A DNA stretch of 64,000 nucleotides. It comes from an uncultured Ruminococcus sp. Lineage in GTDB: Bacteria; Bacillota; Clostridia; Oscillospirales; Ruminococcaceae. The notes under the pieces were generated by a model. The model did no database searches. It was given only the letters and a program-made list of their open reading frames with translations, and was not told the DNA's origin. This document shows, piece after piece, positions 1-7,775 of this stretch. How positions within the stretch are numbered: position 1 is the first letter of the stretch; the number at the start of each line of letters is the position of its first letter. The DNA is taken from NCBI GenBank assembly GCA_910579955.1, contig CAJTWE010000004.1:62001-126000 (forward strand), given 5' to 3'. Made by a program: the position numbers and the translations under genes.

Positions 1-215
1 AATCATAAGTCATTGTTATAGACCTTGCCATTTATACGCCCTTTATAAATGCAATTATATTCATTTATAATTTGTGCAGTATAACTTTTACAGCTCGGAT
101 TTTATGTGAAAAACGACAGCAATTATTACAAAAAATAAGTTTTATTATTGCGCCAAAAGCCGTTTTTAGCATTTTATTTTTACAAATGACACATAAAAAA
201 CGTACGTTTAATTTA
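1..215. other. Intergenic, no gene seen
   Basis: This AT-rich stretch precedes the cellulase promoter. No frame with a plausible start and ribosome site was found on either strand. Weak inverted repeats are present around 118-165, but nothing is strong enough to call a terminator or operator. Confidence 0.4.
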
Positions 216-244
216 TTGAAAAAGCCGAAGTTACGATGTATAAT
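216..244 (+). promoter_or_regulatory. Vegetative promoter of the GH9 cellulase
   Basis: TTGAAA at 216-221 and TATAAT at 239-244 are separated by 17 bp. The box pair lies about 85 bp before the GH9 start codon, which has its own AGGAGG at 314-319. No operator was recognised. Confidence 0.65.
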
Positions 245-327
245 ATAATCACAGTTTTCGGAAAAGAATATGTAAAGCATGCACAAATGAAAGGAATTAT
301 TCATAACAATCAAAGGAGGATACTATT

Positions 328-2700
328 ATGATAACCAGCATGATAACCAAAAAAATAAAAAAAGTTATATCCACCACAACTGCCGCTGCACTTAGCGCAG
401 CAATGATATTGACTCCACTCTCACCAGCAGAAAGCACCGTTGCATCCGCCGCAAGCGATGCAAATTACGCAGAAGCTCTGGCAATGTCACTTTATTTCTT
501 TGATTCCAACGAATGCGGTTCATCAGTAGATTCCAATCCTCTTACATGGAGAGGAAATTGCCATACCTATGATGCCAAGGCTTCCCTATCAAGCGCTGTT
601 AATTTCAACTCAGCTTATAAATCTATCGTTGACCCGGACGGTGACGGATATGTAGATGTAAGCGGAGGATACCACGATGCCGGTGACCATATAAAATTCA
701 ATCTTACAAATGGTTTCGCTGCTTCATCTCTTGCCATGTCTTATTATTTAAATGAGGGCGCTTATGCCAAGGCTGGCTGCACTGACCATCTGTTTGAGAT
801 ACTTAAAAAGATCTCTGGTTATCTTATGAAAACTACATTTTTAAATAGCGATGGTTCTGTTGCTACTATATGCTACAATGTTTCCGACGTATCAGACCAC
901 GACTACTGGGCTGCTCCGGAAGTTCAAACTTATGAAAGAAAAACCTACTGGTTCACTTCTATAAACAATAATGCCACTGTATGTGGTGAAATGGCTTCTG
1001 CTCTTGCTGGTACGGCTTATGTATTAAAGAACTCCGACTCTGCCTATGCAGCTAAATGCCTTAAATATGCAAAGGCTATCTATGAATTCGGCAACAAATA
1101 TGCCGGCAATGAAACAGCTGGCATGAACGGCATGTACAATACAGATTCAATGTATCAGGACGAAATGGCTCTTGCGCAGGCATGGCTTTATCTGAATGAC
1201 GAAGCATCTCTTCCTACATACAAGCCAACCACAGACGGCTGTTACAATGGAAGCTATTACGATTACTATATGTACTGCTGGGATAAGGTTTGGTGCGGAT
1301 ACTCTACTATGATGTATAAAATCACAGGCGATTCTGCTTATGCATCTGAAATGAAATTTGAACTAAACAACCAAGGCGGATGTCCTACAAATTCATATAA
1401 TGCAGCAGGTTGGGGCGCTTCTCGTTATAACTGTTCATTGCAGATGATGGCGCTCGGTCTTGCAAATGGCAATGCTTCTTCTGATTATGCAAAAGGTGCA
1501 AAATATCAGATGGACTATATTCTCGGCAACAACTCCTTCGGCTATAGTTTCTTAGTTGGTTACGGCGATAAGTGGCCTACTCATATCCACCATAGAGCTG
1601 CTAATCCGGGCAGCGGCAGTGCCGAGGCAAATACATCTGCTAAATATACTAACTATGGTATGCTTATAGGCGGTCCGGATTCATCAGGCAATTATCAGGA
1701 TCATCAGAATTCCTATCAATTTACAGAGCCGGCACTTGATTATAACGCTTGTTTCGCTTTGGCATGTGCAGGCCTTGTAAATCTTTATGGCGGCGACGCT
1801 TCCGCTTTGAAGCCTATCATTACAAACGCAAGTGAGATAAATGAAAATTATGTATTTAATAATGGTCAAACTATTGTTGAGCCTACACCTCCTAATACTA
1901 ATACCACTACCAAACCAGCAGCAACTACTACAAAGGTTACAACTACAACACTAAAGACTGACAAGCCATTATCAACTACTACAACAGCATCTACATCCGC
2001 AGTGATTGGTGATAGCGTTTCCATTCCTGTAACACCTTCAAACGGCAAATATATAATTGATTTTTCTGCTTACAAAGGCAATGTTGCTTCTATCAAGATA
2101 ACATTCTCCTCAAGCTCCAATACAAACGGTTCAATATTCCTGTACGGTGAAAACAGTTCTTGGAATGGTCAGAGCAGCTTTGATTGTAAAGGCGGCAATA
2201 CAGGTACTGCCATTGATATAAGTCCAGACGCTACTACAGGCGAGATAAATATCTGGTATGCTGAAAACAACGCTGAAATTACAGATGTAACCGTAATATT
2301 AAAGACCAGTTCATCAACAGCAGCTAACACTACTACTACCACTACCTCTACTACTAAACCCACAACAACAACAACAACAACTACCACCACAACTTCTACT
2401 ACTACAACTGCAAGAGCAACAACTTCAAAAGCAACTACTACAACTACAAAGGCTACCACAGCTTCTTCTGAGATAACTACTACTAATATTACTACTACAA
2501 CAGAAGCTGACGAAAACTTAATAGGCGATATAAACCTAGATAAGTCCGTAAATATGATTGACGTATTACAGCTTCATAAGTATATCGGCAGCATTATCTC
2601 TTTCTCAACAGAACAAAAGGAAGCCTCAGACCTTAATGATGATGTTAGAGTAAATGTTTTCGACCTTATAATTCTTAAACAAATCGTTTTCGGTTCATGA
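328..2700 (+). CDS. Secreted GH9 cellulase with C-terminal dockerin
   Basis: This is a cellulosomal endoglucanase that would hydrolyse beta-1,4-glucan outside the cell while docked to a scaffoldin cohesin. A signal peptide covers about residues 1-42. The GH9 domain (about 44-510) carries the family motif HDAGDHIKFN with catalytic aspartates at 117-120, the HHRAANPGSG motif near 420, and the acid Glu in TEPALDYNA near 467. A Thr-rich linker, a beta-sandwich module (about 560-660, probably carbohydrate-binding but not assigned) and a second Thr-rich linker follow. A type I dockerin at about 731-788 has two calcium loops starting DINLDKS and DLNDDVR. AGGAGG ends 8 bp before the ATG. The gene appears monocistronic. 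Linkers of this kind are typical of cellulolytic Ruminococcus. Confidence 0.95.
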   Translation: MITSMITKKIKKVISTTTAAALSAAMILTPLSPAESTVASAASDANYAEALAMSLYFFDSNECGSSVDSNPLTWRGNCHTYDAKASLSSAVNFNSAYKSIVDPDGDGYVDVSGGYHDAGDHIKFNLTNGFAASSLAMSYYLNEGAYAKAGCTDHLFEILKKISGYLMKTTFLNSDGSVATICYNVSDVSDHDYWAAPEVQTYERKTYWFTSINNNATVCGEMASALAGTAYVLKNSDSAYAAKCLKYAKAIYEFGNKYAGNETAGMNGMYNTDSMYQDEMALAQAWLYLNDEASLPTYKPTTDGCYNGSYYDYYMYCWDKVWCGYSTMMYKITGDSAYASEMKFELNNQGGCPTNSYNAAGWGASRYNCSLQMMALGLANGNASSDYAKGAKYQMDYILGNNSFGYSFLVGYGDKWPTHIHHRAANPGSGSAEANTSAKYTNYGMLIGGPDSSGNYQDHQNSYQFTEPALDYNACFALACAGLVNLYGGDASALKPIITNASEINENYVFNNGQTIVEPTPPNTNTTTKPAATTTKVTTTTLKTDKPLSTTTTASTSAVIGDSVSIPVTPSNGKYIIDFSAYKGNVASIKITFSSSSNTNGSIFLYGENSSWNGQSSFDCKGGNTGTAIDISPDATTGEINIWYAENNAEITDVTVILKTSSSTAANTTTTTTSTTKPTTTTTTTTTTTSTTTTARATTSKATTTTTKATTASSEITTTNITTTTEADENLIGDINLDKSVNMIDVLQLHKYIGSIISFSTEQKEASDLNDDVRVNVFDLIILKQIVFGS

Positions 2701-2716
2701 TTTATTAACTGAATAA

Positions 2717-2755
2717 GTAAAAAGCAGCAAGGCATGAAGCTTTGCTGCTTTTTAT
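2717..2755. terminator. Bidirectional terminator between GH9 and the Asn/Gln-rich gene
   Basis: The arms AAAAAGCAGCAA and TTGCTGCTTTTT form a stem with A-rich and T-rich flanks, so it can act in both directions. It lies in the 59 bp gap between the ends of two convergent genes. This placement supports the small minus-strand gene being real. Confidence 0.75.
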
Positions 2756-2759
2756 AAAC

Positions 2760-2912
2760 TTAAAACTGATTCTTGTTCTGATTACAATTCTGGTTATTCT
2801 GATTATTCTGCTTATTCTGATTGCTATGATTATTCTGCTTGTTCTGATTACTCTGGTTATTGCAATTCTGATTGCTGCGGTTATTCTGATTACGGTTTTC
2901 CTGATTACTCAT
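2760..2912 (-). CDS. Small Asn/Gln-rich protein (50 aa)
   Basis: The gene encodes 50 residues, about 70 percent Asn or Gln, with scattered Ser, Lys, Arg and two Cys. It starts MSNQENRNQNN and ends NCNQNKNQF. GAAAGGCGGA sits at a good distance before the ATG, and a bidirectional terminator follows the stop. It begins 55 bp after the end of the feoB 3' piece on the same strand, so before the insertion it may have been the last gene of a feoB transcript. There is no signal peptide or membrane segment. The function is unknown; the composition suggests a disordered or self-associating peptide. The opposite strand has a long hydrophobic open frame that arises only from the AAT/CAG repetition. Confidence 0.7.
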   Translation of the reverse strand: MSNQENRNQNNRSNQNCNNQSNQNKQNNHSNQNKQNNQNNQNCNQNKNQF

Positions 2913-2967
2913 GATAAATCCGCCTTTCTATATTTTTGCAGGCTGTGCCCTGCCTTTATATTATTAC

Positions 2968-3801
2968 TCAAAATAACCTGAATATACATGAAATAATACT
3001 GCAAAGTATAATTCCGCATAACGTAGGCAGCAGCATAGCAAGCAACATATATTTTATGCTGCCTGTTTCTTTTTTTATAGTAAGGCAGGTAGTACTGCAC
3101 GGAAAATGAAACAGCATGAAAATCATCATACAAATAGCGGTCTCAGCAGTCCAGCCATTTGCAGTAAGTATAGAAAAAAGCTCATGTGTGCCCGATGTTT
3201 CCGTAAGCACATTTCCTGACTGATAGAGCATAACTGTTATCGGCATAACTATTTCATTGGCAGGAAATCCCATTATAAACGCTGTGAGTATTTCACCATC
3301 CAAACCTAGAAACTGTCCGGGCGCTTCCAAAAAATTTGCTGCAATAGCAAGAATAGAATCGCCGCCTATCTTAACAGTTGCAAAAAGCCACAGTAAAAGT
3401 CCGGCAGGCGCTGCAACAATACAAGCTCTTCCCAAAACAAAAATAGTTCTGTCTAAAAGAGAGCGCACTAATACTTTCAATATCTGTGGCTTGCGATATG
3501 GTGGCAGTTCAAGTGTAAACGCCGACGGCACACCCTTAAAAATAGTCACAGATAACAGCTTTGACATTAAAAGAGTGAGCATAACTCCTGCCAAAATAAG
3601 CAGTGTAAGATAAAACGCCGAAAGCAGCGAGCCCCCTGCTGCTGATGCAAAAAATGCTGTTATAATTGCAATAAGAGTGCCAAATCTGCCATTGCATGGA
3701 ACAAACGAATTTGTAAGTATCGCAATAAAGCGTTCCCTTGGTGAATTGATTATGCGGCATCCTGTAACGCCTGCTGCATTGCAGCCAAAACCCATACACA
3801 T
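2968..3801 (-). pseudogene. feoB: feoB, 3' part (interrupted by the element)
   Basis: This encodes the C-terminal 277 residues or so of the ferrous iron permease FeoB. It begins at the conserved stretch MCMGFGCNAAGVTGCR, followed by SPRERFIAILTNSFVPCNGR, then several membrane helices, ending SCIFRLF. The other part lies at 18576-19606. Joining the two at the shared CACAT (ATGTG on the coding strand) restores a single frame of 620 codons including the stop. In the present arrangement the frame continues upstream into the element as a short meaningless extension with no ribosome site. It is therefore probably not translated as functional protein, although transcription from the recombinase gene could run through it. 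Confidence 0.9.
3797..3801. other. Attachment core, left junction
   Basis: CACAT here is shared with 18576-18580. To its left is feoB coding sequence; to its right is element DNA. The split codons of feoB match perfectly when the two copies are merged. In the deduced circular joint the central CA (3799-3800) sits in the middle of a dyad, the layout expected of a serine-recombinase crossover dinucleotide. Confidence 0.75.
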
Positions 3802-3858
3802 GGACATTTGCTGGGCGAATGTGCTTCTGCGTTCACTTTGCAACCATAGAGGAGTGGC

Positions 3859-3874
3859 GTTGCTATGTGAATGC
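3859..3874. repeat. Left subterminal inverted repeat
   Basis: GTTGCTATGTGAATGC here is the exact reverse complement of 18454-18469 near the other end. Together with TTCACTTTGCAAC at about 3832-3844 it also forms a local imperfect palindrome. It is probably a recombinase or accessory-factor binding site. Confidence 0.6.
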
Positions 3875-3922
3875 CAAAAACATATGATAGTTGGGATTGC
3901 TGACTGTTTGTCACAATCCCGA

Positions 3923-5593
3923 TTAAACGCAATATTCTTTGCGTGTTTCTTTTCCAATAAAACGATAATAAATTTTAACGATTTGATGTTTGATTTTGCC
4001 ATGTTCTGTCTTTTCATAATGACCTTGGCAAACTTCAATTCGGTCAATGAGTTTAAATAGTAAGTCAGGGGTTAATGTATCGATTTGCTCGAACTCTTCC
4101 AGAATTTTAAGAAATTTATTGTAAGATTCTTGTTGTGAAATTTGTATGTGTGCAGATTCCTGAGCTTTTGTTAGTGTATCCATCTTGTCACGGATATTCT
4201 GACTTTCTTTTTCGTATTTGGATAATAGCTTTTGGAAACGTTCATTTGAAATGACTCTTTTAAAATTATCTTCATATAGTTTTTCAATCAGTCCGTCTAT
4301 TTGCTCTGATTTCTTTTGTAATGTATATAGTTGTTGTTCTGCTTCTTTTGTTTCGTTATCAGTTTTCAGTTCGTTTTGAAGTTCTTGAATGAAAGCGTCT
4401 TTATCTCCTACCAGCTTTATTTGTTCTTGAATTGATTCCAATACAATAGAATAAAGAATGTTGTAATCAATATTGTGATTACTGCATCTTGAACTACCGT
4501 ACAGCTTATACTGTCCGCATACAAGATTTGCTGGAGAACCTTTTTTTCGTGTACCAGTGGAAGACATATTTCTACCGCAGTCCGGACATTTTGCAATTCC
4601 AGAAAAGATGTTGACAAAGCCTTTTGTTCCCTTACAGGTTGTTCGACTTTCTGAAAGTCGTTGTACAAGCTGAAACGTTTCATTGTCAATAAGTGGTTCA
4701 TGGGTATTCTCTACAACAATCCAGTCCTTTTTGGGATTTTGAATAGTTGTCTTACACTTAAAAGATACCTTGGTTGTTTTTCTCTGTGCCATATGTCCCA
4801 GATAAACCACATTGTGTAGTATTTTAGAAATTGTGGACGTTGTCCATTCCTTGTGTTTTGAAAAATTGTCAACATTTAAATGATACTTTTCACAACGATA
4901 CACAACAGGCGGTAAAATCTGCCTGTCATTGAGAGATTTTACAATGTCTTTCGGTTTTAGACCCGAAGCCGCCATTTTGAAAATTTCTTTCACATATATG
5001 GAAGAATCAGGGTCAATGACAAGGTGATTTTTGTTTTCACTGTCTTTCTGATAGCCATATGGAGCAAAATTTCCAATAAAATCACCATCATTCATTTTTG
5101 CTATAAAAGAAGAACGGATTTTTTTAGATGTATCACGTGCATACATTTCATTGATGATATTCTTAAAAGGTGCAATATCCGTATAAGGACTATCAGAATC
5201 ATAGCCATCATTAATAGCAATATAACGAACCCCTTTAGATGGAAAATATATTTCAGTATACTGACCAGAAGTTATATAATCACGACCCAATCTTGATAAA
5301 TCCTTGGTAATGACCATATTTATTTTTTTGTCTTCAATATCCTGAATCATACGTTTAAAGTTAGGTCTATCAAACGTTGTTCCGCTGATTCCATCGTCAA
5401 TGTACTCATCATAGATGATAAATCCGTTTTCTTTTGCGTATGCTGTCAGCATTTTTCTTTGTGTTGTAATACTGGCACTTTCTTTGTCTGTGTCTAATGT
5501 TGATTGATTTTGTTTACTTTCTTTTTCAATATCCTCCTTTGACAGCCTCATATATAAGGCTGCTATGTAACGATTTGGTTGATTTGGTTTCAT
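3923..5593 (-). CDS. Large serine recombinase (556 aa)
   Basis: This is a site-specific integrase/excisionase of the large serine (TnpX/TndX-like) class and the likely enzyme for insertion into feoB. The resolvase domain (about 8-160) has the catalytic Ser in YMRLSKED, then DGISGTTFDRPNF and the Arg-containing TKDLSRLGRDY. A recombinase domain follows, then a zinc ribbon with CPDCGRNM and a second Cys pair, and a long coiled coil at about 400-490. The ATG at 5593 is preferred over an upstream TTG at 5608 because GGAAGGAG lies 5 bp before it. The gene ends 121 bp inside the left junction, the usual position for this class. A 46-residue gene lies just upstream on the same strand. Confidence 0.92.
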   Translation of the reverse strand: MKPNQPNRYIAALYMRLSKEDIEKESKQNQSTLDTDKESASITTQRKMLTAYAKENGFIIYDEYIDDGISGTTFDRPNFKRMIQDIEDKKINMVITKDLSRLGRDYITSGQYTEIYFPSKGVRYIAINDGYDSDSPYTDIAPFKNIINEMYARDTSKKIRSSFIAKMNDGDFIGNFAPYGYQKDSENKNHLVIDPDSSIYVKEIFKMAASGLKPKDIVKSLNDRQILPPVVYRCEKYHLNVDNFSKHKEWTTSTISKILHNVVYLGHMAQRKTTKVSFKCKTTIQNPKKDWIVVENTHEPLIDNETFQLVQRLSESRTTCKGTKGFVNIFSGIAKCPDCGRNMSSTGTRKKGSPANLVCGQYKLYGSSRCSNHNIDYNILYSIVLESIQEQIKLVGDKDAFIQELQNELKTDNETKEAEQQLYTLQKKSEQIDGLIEKLYEDNFKRVISNERFQKLLSKYEKESQNIRDKMDTLTKAQESAHIQISQQESYNKFLKILEEFEQIDTLTPDLLFKLIDRIEVCQGHYEKTEHGKIKHQIVKIYYRFIGKETRKEYCV

Positions 5594-5640
5594 GAACACT
5601 CCTTCCAAAACCAGTACAACCTATAACTTATAGGTCTATT

Positions 5641-5781
5641 TTACACGATGCTGCGTTCTTTTGCAATTGATTTTTTATACTCTTTTAATATCATATCTTT
5701 TAACAAATTTTTTAGTTTCTCTTTTTCTGTAAAATGGTTTTCAATAGTGTAGCATTCTTTTTTATCTGGTTCATATTTCAT
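5641..5781 (-). CDS. Small charged protein upstream of the recombinase (46 aa)
   Basis: This 46-residue Lys/Glu-rich protein starts MKYEPDKKECYTIENHF and ends KERSIV. AAAGGAG sits 9 bp before its ATG, which makes translation likely. The stop is 47 bp before the recombinase start, so the two are probably cotranscribed. It has no recognised family. A role as a recombination directionality factor or transposon-encoded accessory peptide is possible from position only. Confidence 0.6.
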   Translation of the reverse strand: MKYEPDKKECYTIENHFTEKEKLKNLLKDMILKEYKKSIAKERSIV

Positions 5782-5854
5782 TTTGCAACACTCCTTTGTA
5801 TTACAAATTTTATGAAGGAATTTTAATGCTATGCCTGTCCATATAAATAAAATA

Positions 5855-5903
5855 AAACCGCCGTATCATATAACCCAATACGTTATATGATACGGCGACT
5901 TTT
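5855..5903. terminator. Strong stem-loop terminator
   Basis: The arms CGCCGTATCATATAAC (5859-5874) and GTTATATGATACGGCG (5882-5897) form a perfect 16 bp stem with a 7-base loop. ACTTTTT follows on the plus side and a T-rich run follows on the minus side. It separates the integrase transcript from the recombinase genes. Confidence 0.7.
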
Positions 5904-6035
5904 TATTTAATTAGATTCTCTTAACACTTTTTACTTATCATCTTTATAACTAAAATCAACAAGATTGGTAATATATAGCTATTTGCAATCGTAAAATGTA
6001 GTAATTATAATATATATTTATCAAAACTGACCCTA

Positions 6036-6069
6036 AAAAGCCGCTTAGTTGGATACTAAGCGACTTTTT
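6036..6069. terminator. Palindromic terminator after the integrase; one copy of a 23 bp inverted repeat
   Basis: AAAAAG, then the palindrome CGCTTAGT-TGGAT-ACTAAGCG, then ACTTTTT, form a stem-loop terminator 60 bp beyond the integrase stop. The 23 bases at 6042-6064 recur perfectly in inverted orientation at 7416-7438, on the other side of the integrase gene. Confidence 0.65.
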
Positions 6070-6108
6070 ATCTGAAAATAACGCAAAATAGGGAGAAATT
6101 CATTTAAC

Positions 6109-6137
6109 CTGACCACAATTTTGACCCTTAATAGAAA
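6109..6137. repeat. 29 bp direct repeat, copy 1 (integrase 3' end)
   Basis: CTGACC followed by TTTTGACCCTTAATAGAAA spans the integrase stop codon. It matches 7239-7267 at about 25 of 29 positions in the same orientation. A partial third copy (ACTGACCCTA) lies near 6027. These could be integrase arm-type binding sites. Confidence 0.6.
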
Positions 6138-7219
6138 ACGGCGAGCTTTTCCAAATTCATTTTTTTATGCTCATTTGATGGATGTACGTAGCGTTCCATA
6201 GTGAATTTCACACTTGAATGTCCTAAAATTTCGCTAAGACTTTTAATATCACAACCTTGTTCAATTGCTCTTGTTGCAAATGTATGCCTTAACGCATGAA
6301 AATTTATATCGGATATTCCTGCATTTTCAAGACAAATCTTAAATTGTTTCTGATAAGAACGTGGTTCAATATAATCGGTTGTGCAGGTTAAAACATATGA
6401 TTTATCACTTGATTTATACTCGTTAAGTAGCTTCAGTAAAAATGATGGTATTGGAATATCACGAATTGATTTCTGACTTTTTGGAGTGTCAATCACGATT
6501 TTTGTTTTCGTTTTTGCGTTCTTGTCTAAATTTTTCAGCCTTTGCATTGTTTTGCCGATATGGATTGTTTCATCTGAAAAATTCACGTCTTCCCATTGCA
6601 ATGCACAAATTTCACCTAATCTGACTCCCATAAATAATGACAATAATATTCCTGTTTTCTGCACCTCAAAGTTTGTTTGTACATAATTTACAAGCTTTAT
6701 AAACTCATAATTTTTCAAAACGGGCAATTCATCTTTCAGCGATTTAGGATATATAATCGAATCAAAATCAAGGTAATTTATGTATTTCTTTGATTGTCCA
6801 TACTTAATAATCTGAATTAAGAGGGAAATCATATCGCACATTGTTTTTGGCGACAAATGATTGTTCTTTAATATAAAGTCCTGTACAAGTTCGCTTGTTA
6901 AGTATATTGCTTTTACATTTTTGAAATATGGGATAAAGTGTTTGTCTATAAAATAACGATATGTTACTTCTGAGGATAGTTTAATAGAATTCTCCTTAAT
7001 ATACAACCATTCTCTGAATAGGTCTTCCATGCTAATCTTGTTCCCTGTATTTTTGTTACAAAGGTTTTTATTTAGCGACAATTTTTCTTTAGTTTCTGCG
7101 TATGTTTTACCATAAACAGAATGATAACAAGCTTTTCCATTATTGGAATAACTCTCAATATAACGCCCTTCCCATCTTCCGTAAGTTCGTTTTCTTATAT
7201 TTTCTCCTCTTTTTGCCAT
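6128..7219 (-). CDS. Tyrosine recombinase/integrase (363 aa)
   Basis: This is a phage-type integrase. An N-terminal arm-binding region (about 10-60) is followed by a SAM-like core-binding domain (about 70-170) and a C-terminal catalytic domain. The catalytic Arg is in MGVRLGEICALQWED, the HxxR box in HALRHTFATR, then LGHSS, and the nucleophile Tyr in TMERYVHPS. The start at 7219 follows AAAGGAGG by 8 bp; the longer upstream frame has no such signal. Near-identical 29 bp repeats lie just outside its start and at its stop, and an inverted 23 bp palindrome brackets the whole unit. It is the second recombinase in the element. It may drive a nested unit, or be a remnant of an older insertion. Confidence 0.92.
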   Translation of the reverse strand: MAKRGENIRKRTYGRWEGRYIESYSNNGKACYHSVYGKTYAETKEKLSLNKNLCNKNTGNKISMEDLFREWLYIKENSIKLSSEVTYRYFIDKHFIPYFKNVKAIYLTSELVQDFILKNNHLSPKTMCDMISLLIQIIKYGQSKKYINYLDFDSIIYPKSLKDELPVLKNYEFIKLVNYVQTNFEVQKTGILLSLFMGVRLGEICALQWEDVNFSDETIHIGKTMQRLKNLDKNAKTKTKIVIDTPKSQKSIRDIPIPSFLLKLLNEYKSSDKSYVLTCTTDYIEPRSYQKQFKICLENAGISDINFHALRHTFATRAIEQGCDIKSLSEILGHSSVKFTMERYVHPSNEHKKMNLEKLAVFY

Positions 7220-7238
7220 GTATATAACCTCCTTTGCA

Positions 7239-7267
7239 CTGACCCATATTTTGACCCCTAATAGAAA
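7239..7267. repeat. 29 bp direct repeat, copy 2 (integrase 5' leader)
   Basis: CTGACCCATATTTTGACCCC and the following TAATAGAAA lie just upstream of the integrase ribosome site. They match 6109-6137. Binding here could autoregulate the integrase. Confidence 0.6.
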
Positions 7268-7359
7268 TAAATCTGATATTTCATTGGCTGTTATGTCCGA
7301 AAACAAATGTTTATATTTATAAGAATGGTAGAAATTATATACTGCATAAACAATTTTTC

Positions 7360-7388
7360 TTGACATTTTTACCAATTCCATGTAAAAT
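7360..7388 (+). promoter_or_regulatory. Promoter of the cargo operon
   Basis: TTGACA at 7360-7365, a 17 bp spacer and TAAAAT at 7383-7388 form a near-consensus promoter reading into the plus-strand operon. The transcript would start near 7395 and carry two stem-loops in its leader before the first ribosome site. Confidence 0.7.
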
Positions 7389-7415
7389 AATAGTATAAAT
7401 CAAGAGAAATTGTCA

Positions 7416-7438
7416 GTCGCTTAGTATCCAACTAAGCG
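7416..7438. repeat. 23 bp palindromic repeat, inverted copy
   Basis: This is the perfect reverse complement of 6042-6064 and is itself a hairpin (CGCTTAGT/ACTAAGCG). It lies in the leader of the cargo operon about 20 bases after the predicted start of transcription. It may act as an attenuator, an operator or a recombination site. Confidence 0.6.
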
Positions 7439-7455
7439 AACCGATTTCACAAAAT

Positions 7456-7481
7456 GGGTCATTATTATAATAACCCTTTTT
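7456..7481. promoter_or_regulatory. Leader stem-loop with T-run
   Basis: GGGTCATTATTATAATAACCC at 7456-7476 is a near-perfect dyad followed by TTTTT. In the leader of the cargo operon it could work as a weak terminator or protein-controlled attenuator. It lies about 40 bp before the first ribosome site. Confidence 0.45.
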
Positions 7482-7526
7482 GTGGGGAGTATGCAAATTA
7501 CAAATATAAATAAAAGGAGTATTAAA

Positions 7527-7754
7527 ATGTTAAAATTAAAAGATAACATTCAAAAATATGAAGAAAATATTCCTGAAACAAACAAAAACAACTGTTCTGT
7601 AGAAATCTCGTTTCATCAAGAGTTTGAGAAAACAAATTGTACCGAGAATAAGTATGTATGCGGTTCTATTGGTTCAGGTGTCACAAAGAGAATTATTCAC
7701 TTAGAAAATGAGATAGAAGCATCACATCAGACAGAGAATTTGTATAAAAAATAA
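7527..7754 (+). CDS. Small hypothetical protein, first cargo gene (75 aa)
   Basis: The protein is acidic and polar, beginning MLKLKDNIQKYEENI, with no signal peptide or membrane segment. The ATG at 7527 follows AAAGGAG by 7 bp; an in-frame upstream GTG at 7482 has no comparable site. It contains two Cys and a GSIGSGVTKR stretch that does not fit a P-loop. The HerA-type ATPase gene begins 21 bp after its stop, so the two are one transcript. No family was recognised. Confidence 0.65.
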   Translation: MLKLKDNIQKYEENIPETNKNNCSVEISFHQEFEKTNCTENKYVCGSIGSGVTKRIIHLENEIEASHQTENLYKK

Positions 7755-7775
7755 AAATGAAAAGGGGTGTTTGAA

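Larger units (their letters stand above)
5782..6127. other. Gene-free spacer with two terminators
   Basis: This spacer lies between the 46-residue gene and the integrase stop. It holds the 16 bp stem-loop at 5859-5897 and the palindrome at 6042-6064, both ending in ACTTTTT. The AT-rich sequence between them showed no coding frame with a ribosome site. Confidence 0.5.

Noticed and set aside
1866..2459. Val-rich minus-strand frames inside the cellulase gene
   Set aside because: They are antisense readings of the threonine-rich linkers (ACA/ACT repeats), with no ribosome site.
2742..2981. Open frame on the plus strand encoding a very hydrophobic protein
   Set aside because: It is the antisense of the Asn/Gln-rich gene: AAT and CAG read backwards give Ile/Val/Leu-rich codons. 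It has no ribosome site and overlaps a terminator.
3802..4047. Upstream extension of the feoB 3' frame into the element
   Set aside because: It overlaps the recombinase 3' end in another frame and has no family match or ribosome site. It arises by chance at the junction.
3257..4060. Plus-strand frames opposite the feoB 3' part
   Set aside because: They are shadows of FeoB codons and cross the element junction.
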